A DNA stretch of 47,762 bases from positions 1 to 47,762 of the forward strand of contig CAMWPX010000002.1 of assembly GCA_947176205.1 (NCBI GenBank). Direction: 5' to 3'. Positions within the stretch are counted from its first letter, which is position 1; each line of letters opens with the position of its first letter. Positions 29,627-37,863 of the stretch are shown piece by piece. Source of the DNA: an uncultured Porphyromonadaceae bacterium (GTDB lineage: Bacteria; Bacteroidota; Bacteroidia; Bacteroidales; Muribaculaceae). The translations under genes and the position numbers were made by a program. The notes below the pieces were generated by a model. It did not search any database. It saw only the letters and a list, made by a program, of their open reading frames with translations, and was not told the DNA's origin.

Positions 29627-29643
29627 AGGGGGGGAAGAGAAAA

Positions 29644-29672
29644 TAAGGGCAACGCGGCTCGCGCCACCCTTA
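29644..29672 (-). terminator. Hairpin downstream of Mfa1-like gene, module B
   Basis: TAAGGG-CAA-CGCG-GCT-CGCG-CCA-CCCTTA; minus strand continues ATTTTCTCTT. Confidence 0.6.
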
Positions 29673-29701
29673 TGGTTCTATCGTAACGGACAGAGTGCCG
29701 A

Positions 29702-31714
29702 TTAGAATTCGATGTTGTTGACACGAACGACCCAAGGAAGCACCTCGCACTCAACGGTAAGATAAACATCACCTTTTTCATTAGGAGTATCTGGCGTGGG
29801 AGGTTCGGGGTCATTTTCAGAGATACGCGGGTGACCAAGCTGCTTTATGTTGGTAACAGCGAGTTTATATACGTTGTTACGAACCACAGCAAATTCCATG
29901 GGCCCCATCTGGCTGGCTACGTTATTGTCGTTATGACGGTTCCAATAATAGTAATAGCAGTAGTAGCCCCAGCCGTCATCAACATCATTACTTGCCTGAT
30001 AGATAGTGATACCGCTACCGGTAGCGGCCTTCTTGAACGCAAGGAGAGCTGCATCAGATATACGCCCGTCTTTATCCCACTGATTCCACAGATAATTGGC
30101 ACTGCCGGTATCTTCAGCGAGTTCATCATAATCCTCACCTGTACCGCCATTGCCGAACACAGCTTTATAAAGAGTGTTTGTACGGTTCCATTCCTGGGTA
30201 TCGGCACTATAAGATACAGAGATAGCCTGCTGGCGTATATTGGGCCATGAACAATAAAGGATATTGCTATAAGCGTAGATTATCGGGCGGGTTTTAGATG
30301 AAACAAGTACATCGCCAACGTTTGCAATAGCGTTATAGAGAGCCTGGTCATATTCATCGGCGGAGTTTTTAAGTTCTTCAGTAACCTCCATCTTACCCTT
30401 GAATACCACACCGGTAGTGATACCGTTAACCTGATTGCGAGCTTCACCGGGGATGGTGTTTTCAGTTACATAACGCCATACTTTGTAATCACCGTATTTC
30501 TTATCGGTATCCCAATCTGGATTGTCATCATTACCATTTTTAAGTACATCTTCGATGCGTGACAGATACCAGCGGTTAGTCGTTCCGGTGTTATCACATA
30601 CACCGTTATCATCAAAGAAAGAGTAATTGAAATACTTGCTGAACTGGGTCTCAACACCATCCATCTTTTCCTGAGCGTATGCGTCAACCACGTAGTTACC
30701 TGTTAAACCGGGAACGGGAAGACCGTTGTTATCGGTATACCATGGCATTTCAGAGCCACAAAGTATAGAATTAGTAGGAGTGCCGTTAGCAGAAACCCTA
30801 CGGAGGAAGTAGAATGAATTGCTCATGTTGACAAGAAGCATCTTATTAAGCTTGATATTCACATGAACATCCCCGATAGTACCATCCTCATTCACATGGC
30901 GAACCACAGGATAAGTATTGGCAGGCAGATTGAATTCAGCATTAGCAGCAATATCCTTACTACCGTCACGGAAATCAAAACGGGCGCATGCGCGTTCTAC
31001 CTTCACAGCACCTTTACCGGCACCGCCGTTATTGATTTCTTTGTCTTCGCCTTCAGAGTTCACTCCGGAAAGATTAAACGGATTAGTCTCAACACTGAAC
31101 GGATTCCAGTCATCGATAGATTTAGGAAGAGTACGGGTAGCGATTTCAGAGTTGGACATCAGGAAGTAATTGTTTGCCCAGATGGATTCACCTTCACCGA
31201 GCTGACACATGGCATTATACCAATCGGCAGCCACGACGTTCTCACTAAATACCTCAAGAAGGTCACTGGTAGGATTACAGAATACAAACACATGGATATC
31301 TGTGTGGGCACCGCCGGTCAAGCCTGCATAATAATCTGCAAGGTCGCTCTTGCTTATTTTACCTTTAGCAGAGTAGCTTTTACCGTTATTAATCGAAACT
31401 ATGCTGTTATCAACCAAAGCATGAGCTATATACTCATTGTTGGACTGCTTGGCAAGCACTATAAGCATTGAAGACACGCGGTTTTCAGCATCACTACCTA
31501 CTTCACTTCCACCGGTAGAAGAGCCGGGACCGGATGTAAAGCTACGCGAGCCTTCGGGCATAGAAACGACAACCTGCATGTAAACACCCGAGCCATCAGC
31601 AACAGTATTACCATTGCCATCGGGATTTCCGGGATTATCTACAACCACATCGTCGGAGCAGGATGCAAACATAGCTAATGAAAGCAGACCTACGAAAAGA
31701 GATTTAATTTTCAT
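29702..31714 (-). CDS. Mfa1-family major fimbrial subunit (module B)
   Basis: MKIKSLFVGLLSLAMFASCSDD lipoprotein signal; GYYCYYYYWNRHNDNN...VVRNNVYKLAVTNIKQLGHP Mfa1 C-terminal domain. Confidence 0.85.
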   Translation of the reverse strand: MKIKSLFVGLLSLAMFASCSDDVVVDNPGNPDGNGNTVADGSGVYMQVVVSMPEGSRSFTSGPGSSTGGSEVGSDAENRVSSMLIVLAKQSNNEYIAHALVDNSIVSINNGKSYSAKGKISKSDLADYYAGLTGGAHTDIHVFVFCNPTSDLLEVFSENVVAADWYNAMCQLGEGESIWANNYFLMSNSEIATRTLPKSIDDWNPFSVETNPFNLSGVNSEGEDKEINNGGAGKGAVKVERACARFDFRDGSKDIAANAEFNLPANTYPVVRHVNEDGTIGDVHVNIKLNKMLLVNMSNSFYFLRRVSANGTPTNSILCGSEMPWYTDNNGLPVPGLTGNYVVDAYAQEKMDGVETQFSKYFNYSFFDDNGVCDNTGTTNRWYLSRIEDVLKNGNDDNPDWDTDKKYGDYKVWRYVTENTIPGEARNQVNGITTGVVFKGKMEVTEELKNSADEYDQALYNAIANVGDVLVSSKTRPIIYAYSNILYCSWPNIRQQAISVSYSADTQEWNRTNTLYKAVFGNGGTGEDYDELAEDTGSANYLWNQWDKDGRISDAALLAFKKAATGSGITIYQASNDVDDGWGYYCYYYYWNRHNDNNVASQMGPMEFAVVRNNVYKLAVTNIKQLGHPRISENDPEPPTPDTPNEKGDVYLTVECEVLPWVVRVNNIEF

Positions 31715-31734
31715 AAATGTGTGATTGATAAAAA
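31695..31734 (-). repeat. 40-bp exact repeat, copy B (5' leader/first codons of Mfa1-like gene)
   Basis: AAAAGAGATTTAATTTTCATAAATGTGTGATTGATAAAAA, identical to 40034-40073. Confidence 0.95.
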
Positions 31735-31942
31735 TTATTGTATTGTATTTTATTTCGAAGATGAATTCATTACCGACAAAACAGCCATAATCAGATACTT
31801 CATAAAAAAGAATCTGATGTGCGGCTCTTTAGGTTTAACGTAGTGATACTATAAAAATTACATAAGGCTGACAGAAAAATTCCCCTAATGAAAGAATTAA
31901 TCCGTCGGCCTATGTAGAATGTTTTCTCCGCACCGGAAAATA

Positions 31943-34900
31943 TTACTGATAAATCAATTTTATCGGGAGCGCATCAGATGAGTATGCAACGGAGGTTGAA
32001 CTATATTGATGTGTTCTATCGGTCCACCCTCCTAGTGAATTATAGGCGTAGGGATTGAAAACGAGGGTACGATAGTTGATGTCCCATGAAGCATAATCAG
32101 GATATGGTTTATTCAAATGTCCGTCAGATGTGCCGGGTTTCGTCACGGGCTGCTTAATCCAATAAAGTCCTCCGGGATCACGATAAAGATTATATGTGTA
32201 GGGACGGTTGCGGTTACCTGTTCCTACCAACACCTCACGCAAATTACCATAAGTGAGCGAACCCACACCGGGATCGGCAATTGGAGCGTTGTCGGTGCCG
32301 TAAGGAGCAGTGCACGCTCGACGTATCTGCCCTTCGGAACCGAGGGGAAAGATAATATTTCTACCATCGTTTTCATCGTAGACAACACATGCACGCACTC
32401 CGCGCTCATCATCATTTCCAAGATTATCAAAGTCGGTATAGCCACAAGCCTTTTTGTAATTAGACTGCGTAGTCGTGGCTCCGTCGGCATATACAATGCC
32501 ATAACCGAAGTCGCAGTTAGCGAGCAGGCTCTGATAATTTTCAGCTGTAGGAACGGAGAATTTCTCATTGTCACGGAATCCACCTACAGCCGTCCATGTA
32601 TCGGCCCAATGTTTCGTGTAACGTTCCTGTGACGCTCCATAATTAACCCATGCATAGCCTTGAATCGTGTCCCATTTAGCAGTTCGGCTATCATCGACCG
32701 TATTTGATGCGGTGATATGAGTCGTTAACAACTTAACACCGGTAACCGACTGAAGCCAGCCACAGCCATTCTCGATATTCTTTTCCCTGATACTATAGTT
32801 GTATTGACATCTCTTAAGAAGAGAGCCAACTGACAGCGGGCTTCTGGTCAAAGCTACAGGCACGGAAGTTTCATCAGTGGGTGCAACAGTGTTAGGACTG
32901 TTGTCGCCTGCTGCAGATGTGGCATACACGTTGTAGCAACTCCAATTGGCATCACCGAGCCGGACACCCTTATGATAGCCCTGCCTTACGAAGATGAGGT
33001 GGAAGCAGTTATAGTCGTGATATTCAACTTTTATAACGCCTGAACGTGTATGGTCATCACTGATTATCCCACTTGGCTTGTACTTAAACACAATATCGTC
33101 GTCAGTAACACCTTTAATAGTGTCACCCTTCACACCATTGCGGTCGTAAAGCTCAATGAAGCTCTCGGTCTGACGGTCGACGTATGCCCGCCAGGGACCG
33201 TCGGACGTGAATGTCACGAAATAGTCAGCATCAGCCTGTGGCAGAACCATCAGTTTAATTTCAAACTCGTCATCTCTACCGGCATCGCGGTAAATGGCCT
33301 TGGGATTCTCGATTCGCGGCACTTGATAAATCGTGGCCATGCGCTCGGTTTCCCATTCTCCCTCTTCGTTTTTGAAATCTATCATCTTATCGCCTGAACC
33401 GGTCTTTTGCCATAACGTGAAGCGTACCTTAGCATAACGGTAATAGGCATTGAACGGGTTATTTCCGGTAAAGTCAGAGGAAGGAACCATTTCCTTATTT
33501 CTGGTGTACATAGGGATTTTCATATGTACGGATTTGTCAATGGGATCGTAGGAGGTATTTGCACCGGTGAGAGAGTATTCGTTTACGGCGAGATTATTAG
33601 CCTTATAATACCATTGGAGATACGAATTGGCATGACTACCATAGCCATTGGCATCCAACCCACCGGTCTGAGCCTGAACTTCGGCATCAGTACCGATAAC
33701 GTCGGCAGTATTGGGTCGAAGCGAGAGGAACCCGACGTAATTTCCACCTGTGTAGGGATCTCCTTTGTAAGTGTCCTTGTTGTATTTGACAGGTGTATAG
33801 ATGTCAAGTGAGCCCGTGTTCCACGCAAATCCGTATTCGACTGCTTGAGAACCTACAAATTCATCCGGACTGCAGTTGTGTTTTCGGTCCCATGGAATCC
33901 AGTTATTCTCGACGATTTCAGCCTTGACGTAGAATTGAGACTTATCCCATTCCTCAGGAAGAATCACACGGGCGGGGAAATCCATCCGCTGATCGTAGAG
34001 ATAAGAGATATAGTAAGGCTCGGGAGTAATCAGTGTGGGAGTATACTCCTTGTAGGAAATATGCCAGTCGGCTTCATTGGCCCAACCGCGGAATTTAAGA
34101 GTGAGCTTGTAGTGATAGTTGCGTTCAGCATTGTAATCGTATGTGCTGTTTTTACCGAGCATGAAGCGATAACGAATCGGACCCTGAGATACTTTATCTT
34201 TGTGGCGACTATCATAGTATCCTACGACTTCTACATAGGTTCCGTAAAGTCGTGAATCCTTATAGTCAGGACCATCAGCAAGACTATCAATGGGAGTACC
34301 GACTGCATCGGGGTCCTGACGCTTGTCCATCGATGCCAGACCGGGATAGTTTCCCTGCATATTCTCATAAAAATAGAGCGAGGGGTCGCTTTCCGTGTGT
34401 TCAGTCTGACCGCCATAAGGTAATCCCTTTGAAAGAACGATATTCCATTTCTCGTGGTCGGCGTCGTTTTCTTCACCGGCATTGTAGTAAGTGAACGATT
34501 CACCTCTTTTAATGAGCTGGTCAGCATCAGAAGGCGCATTTACCTCACCTAAAGCACAACTTGCCGGTATATCATGTATAGTCACGCTCTTGATATATAT
34601 ACGTACGTTATCCTTAAGGTCGGAGGCATCAAACGACACGGTAACCTTAGAAACCAAACGCTTAATCCACGAATGGAGCGAAACCGCACTTTGATTTATC
34701 ACAAGCATAGGAGCATCGAATCCGGCAGATGTTTCAGCCGACGCCGGAGACGTCATAGTAAAATAGCCGAACATCTGATTATCAAGACTGACATTGGTCT
34801 GCCAGTCAAATCGTTTGCCGCGCAAATCGCTTATCGTGGTACAGTCCACATCGGTGAGGTCTACATTAGCCACAGCAAACATCTTATACCGTCCGTATGG

Positions 34901-35362
34901 AATATGAGTGAGCCTGAAAGTAGCGCTTGGTGTCTTCTCGCCAGTTCCGCCTATAGTTCCATCCGCGGGTCCAACGTTTTGATTACCGGACGGCGTCACC
35001 GTTTCGGCATCGACGGGAACGTCTGAATTACCTGCCTGGTCAATATTGAAATTTGACCCGGGCAAGGTGTAACCTGTCTCACTGTCATAGAGACGCACCT
35101 TTTCATATAGTCCGGCCTCGGAGCCATCGGCATTAATTTTATAAATAACAATCCAAAGTTCATCCACCCTGTCAACAGCATTGCCGGCTGAACGTGAACC
35201 GAGAGCTGGCTCGAGCGAATGAAATTCAATCAGAACATTGAGATTTGCCTCCCCTTCGCCTATCACGGTAGTGTCATAGAGCAACTCATCCACACACGCA
35301 GTGAAGATTAGAACCGGGAGTAAGAATAGGAAGGATATATAGCGAGAGAATTTCATTGTCAT
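31943..35362 (-). CDS. Large fimbrial lipoprotein, probable tip/adhesin subunit
   Basis: Lipobox IFTACVDE; ELWIVIYKINADGSEAGLYEKVRLYDSETG fimbrillin-like N terminus; BACON-like segment near DDHTRSGVIKVEYHDYNCFHLIFVRQGYH; 1139 aa. Confidence 0.65.
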   Translation of the reverse strand: MTMKFSRYISFLFLLPVLIFTACVDELLYDTTVIGEGEANLNVLIEFHSLEPALGSRSAGNAVDRVDELWIVIYKINADGSEAGLYEKVRLYDSETGYTLPGSNFNIDQAGNSDVPVDAETVTPSGNQNVGPADGTIGGTGEKTPSATFRLTHIPYGRYKMFAVANVDLTDVDCTTISDLRGKRFDWQTNVSLDNQMFGYFTMTSPASAETSAGFDAPMLVINQSAVSLHSWIKRLVSKVTVSFDASDLKDNVRIYIKSVTIHDIPASCALGEVNAPSDADQLIKRGESFTYYNAGEENDADHEKWNIVLSKGLPYGGQTEHTESDPSLYFYENMQGNYPGLASMDKRQDPDAVGTPIDSLADGPDYKDSRLYGTYVEVVGYYDSRHKDKVSQGPIRYRFMLGKNSTYDYNAERNYHYKLTLKFRGWANEADWHISYKEYTPTLITPEPYYISYLYDQRMDFPARVILPEEWDKSQFYVKAEIVENNWIPWDRKHNCSPDEFVGSQAVEYGFAWNTGSLDIYTPVKYNKDTYKGDPYTGGNYVGFLSLRPNTADVIGTDAEVQAQTGGLDANGYGSHANSYLQWYYKANNLAVNEYSLTGANTSYDPIDKSVHMKIPMYTRNKEMVPSSDFTGNNPFNAYYRYAKVRFTLWQKTGSGDKMIDFKNEEGEWETERMATIYQVPRIENPKAIYRDAGRDDEFEIKLMVLPQADADYFVTFTSDGPWRAYVDRQTESFIELYDRNGVKGDTIKGVTDDDIVFKYKPSGIISDDHTRSGVIKVEYHDYNCFHLIFVRQGYHKGVRLGDANWSCYNVYATSAAGDNSPNTVAPTDETSVPVALTRSPLSVGSLLKRCQYNYSIREKNIENGCGWLQSVTGVKLLTTHITASNTVDDSRTAKWDTIQGYAWVNYGASQERYTKHWADTWTAVGGFRDNEKFSVPTAENYQSLLANCDFGYGIVYADGATTTQSNYKKACGYTDFDNLGNDDERGVRACVVYDENDGRNIIFPLGSEGQIRRACTAPYGTDNAPIADPGVGSLTYGNLREVLVGTGNRNRPYTYNLYRDPGGLYWIKQPVTKPGTSDGHLNKPYPDYASWDINYRTLVFNPYAYNSLGGWTDRTHQYSSTSVAYSSDALPIKLIYQ

Positions 35363-35377
35363 GATAATGGTTTATTA

Positions 35378-36712
35378 TTAATCGCGGTCAAGTCCGAAGA
35401 ATGGCTCAAGCACACACGAACGGTAAGGCACCACATCGACCTGCAGATTGAGTTTGGCTCCGAAATCATTGACCGACAAAGTATAGATATGATTTCTCAG
35501 TATGTTTTGTCCGAAAGAAAAATTGACACCATTGTATGAGGTCATAGGCACGTAAAAATCAAGGTATTCCATCGTGGTGTCCGCCTTGCGATTAGCGATT
35601 GTTACGTGAAACACAGGCATACCCTCATCTACATTGTTGTTAGGATGACCTATCCTCTGCTCCGGCACAAAACCGATGAACACATTACCTGTACGTTGCG
35701 ACGACGGAGTTATAGTCCATGACTCCGGTATAGTGCCCAACTTATATGTCTCTGCGAGGGTCAGATTGCTATTTTCCTGAAAGATATTGGGAGTATGAAC
35801 CTGCTGTCCGTCCTCGTAATTGAGAGCTCCGGCAGGAAGTTGTCTTGCCTGAGACTGCGAACTGAGAAATTCTACAGAAGTAATGCAAGGATATCCGTAA
35901 TCATCTTTTTCCTGAATATTATCCACGACCCTGACTTTTGCAAGCGCGCGGAGAAGATTGACCTCACCAAGATATATACGTCCCCCCGGAGTGCTATAGA
36001 CAAGGTCAGCTTCTGTAATAGCAAACATATTAGTACCGAACATAGGGACATGATTCTTCTTATTGCTATAAATAGTCTCCGCATCTGGTCCGCCATCGGC
36101 ATTATATATATCGCTCATAGGAAAGTTCCACTCTGCAAGTTGCGCTATGACTGTGGGGTAAGTCTGACCGGTAATGGCATCCCACTTGGCGGTTGCACTT
36201 GCGCCGGACTGCAAGCAGTTAGCCAAAAGCAAGAAGCGGAAAGAAATTATAGACTTACCTTCGCGTGTTATCTCATATCCGTCAAGCACATCTTTAAGGT
36301 CATCCTTACGTATCATGAGATTGACGAAATAACTACCCTTACCACCCGCAACAATATTGATGCGCGCATCATCGGAATCAAGCAGATTCGTAAGCTTATA
36401 CACGAGCTTTTCATCGGAAGTAGAACCGGCTATTTTAGCAAAGACAAATATTCCGAGATCCCTTATATCGATACCGTCCTCGAAGTCACGAAATTCGCTG
36501 TCGGTCTCGCCATGACCCTGACTGTCGGCGCGGGAGCGTGTAATCGCACTGCCAGTCACCATATTGAAACTGAGCGACATGCATTCACCCGACACGACAT
36601 ATGTAGGGTCAGGGGCAGGAACTGGTTCATCTGACGAGGAACACGCTGCCAGCAACAACAAGGTGGGTATGAGGAAGATATATATATATTTCATCTGATT
36701 CACTGGAATCAT
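35378..36712 (-). CDS. Fimbrillin-type lipoprotein (Mfa-like accessory subunit, module A)
   Basis: Lipobox LLAACSSS; SLSFNMVTGSAITRSRADSQGHGETDSEFRDFEDGIDIRDLGIFVFAK. Confidence 0.75.
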   Translation of the reverse strand: MIPVNQMKYIYIFLIPTLLLLAACSSSDEPVPAPDPTYVVSGECMSLSFNMVTGSAITRSRADSQGHGETDSEFRDFEDGIDIRDLGIFVFAKIAGSTSDEKLVYKLTNLLDSDDARINIVAGGKGSYFVNLMIRKDDLKDVLDGYEITREGKSIISFRFLLLANCLQSGASATAKWDAITGQTYPTVIAQLAEWNFPMSDIYNADGGPDAETIYSNKKNHVPMFGTNMFAITEADLVYSTPGGRIYLGEVNLLRALAKVRVVDNIQEKDDYGYPCITSVEFLSSQSQARQLPAGALNYEDGQQVHTPNIFQENSNLTLAETYKLGTIPESWTITPSSQRTGNVFIGFVPEQRIGHPNNNVDEGMPVFHVTIANRKADTTMEYLDFYVPMTSYNGVNFSFGQNILRNHIYTLSVNDFGAKLNLQVDVVPYRSCVLEPFFGLDRD

Positions 36713-36721
36713 TAAAATCTA

Positions 36722-37768
36722 TCAGTATATAGGGTCAGACTGCGGAGGCACAACCGCCCAACCGCATATATAAATACCGGCTGCAGTATACCATCCCAAA
36801 TTATTATCAATAAAGAATAATGCCGAGTAATCGCTGCGACGATCGAGATACTCTTGGTCAGAATATTGGTTGAAACGGTTACCCTTGGCATATATGAAAT
36901 AGTCGATAAGAGGAATATGGATTATGCGTACACCATCAGTATTACGTATAATGTCAAGATAAGCATCGCCGTCAACCATAAGCCGGCTCACGGACATTTC
37001 ATAAAGAAGTGAGGAACGCACGGGCTGGTCATCATCGCCATCGGCACGTCCCTTAGTTGTCTCACCGTAGAGTACGCTCCACGGCGTATAAGTTACAGCG
37101 GGGCTATCGTCCCTGACTGCGTTGTCCCACGCCAGCCATGAATCGGCGTAGGTGAATGTAACGGTAAAATCACTTTCTTTTAGAGCGGTACCGTCTTCAT
37201 TTACGAGCATCACTGCGATGTCGTTGGTGTCCTTTATCAACGGTATGGTTACTGTAGTAATAGAAGGAGCGTTAGGTTTGATTTTATGCTCGACTCCTGA
37301 TTTCTTGCCGTGAAATAAGGCCTTGAAATGCGACGAACTTACGTTCAATCCGTCTTTTTCTATAGTATTAAGTTTCATTTCGAGCTCCTCCATACTTACC
37401 GGTGTGTAAGTGGCAAGAGAGAAATCATCATTGCCATCCAGTCCGCACCATGCCACGAAGTCATACGTTCCTCCTCCGAGTGGTGTTTCCAGCATGAAAT
37501 CTGGGTCTTTAAGTCTATCGCCCGAAGCTGAACCGGTCCAGACTAAATTTCCGGCCTGGTCAAAAGCCCACACATTGACACTGTGTACCTGCGCGGCAAA
37601 TGCCTCACCACGGTCAAGAGTGTAGTTGAACTGAAACTTCACATTGAGCTGCGCGGGACATTCAGGCAGGTCGTCATATATAAGCGAGGAGCAACCTGTC
37701 ATTGTCAGACCAAAGGACAGCACCATGATAATCAGACTGAATATGTTGCGGATAGTATTTTGAAGCAT
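36722..37768 (-). CDS. FimB/Mfa2 family fimbrial anchor subunit (module A)
   Basis: Lipobox MTGCSSL; NVKFQFNYTLDRGEAFAAQVHSVNVWAFDQAGNLVWTGSA...GGGTYDFVAWCGLDG. Confidence 0.85.
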   Translation of the reverse strand: MLQNTIRNIFSLIIMVLSFGLTMTGCSSLIYDDLPECPAQLNVKFQFNYTLDRGEAFAAQVHSVNVWAFDQAGNLVWTGSASGDRLKDPDFMLETPLGGGTYDFVAWCGLDGNDDFSLATYTPVSMEELEMKLNTIEKDGLNVSSSHFKALFHGKKSGVEHKIKPNAPSITTVTIPLIKDTNDIAVMLVNEDGTALKESDFTVTFTYADSWLAWDNAVRDDSPAVTYTPWSVLYGETTKGRADGDDDQPVRSSLLYEMSVSRLMVDGDAYLDIIRNTDGVRIIHIPLIDYFIYAKGNRFNQYSDQEYLDRRSDYSALFFIDNNLGWYTAAGIYICGWAVVPPQSDPIY

Positions 37769-37788
37769 AAATGATTAGGATTAAAATA

Positions 37789-37816
37789 CCCCGGAGGGAG
37801 GGATTTCCCTCCGGGG
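37789..37816 (-). terminator. Hairpin downstream of Mfa1-like gene, module A
   Basis: CCCCGGAGGG (37789-37798) - 8 nt - CCCTCCGGGG (37807-37816); minus strand continues TATTTTAATCC. Confidence 0.75.
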
Positions 37817-37863
37817 TTATCTTTGGATGTGCACTAAATTCTAATAGCGCGAGGAATAGGATG

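Noticed and set aside
30863-31471. 202-aa plus-strand ORF antisense to Mfa1-like B
   Set aside because: Shadow ORF of a clear fimbrial subunit gene.
35795-36634. 279-aa plus-strand ORF antisense to a fimbrillin gene
   Set aside because: Entirely opposite a better supported lipoprotein ORF; composition is not protein-like and there is no signal, motif or RBS.
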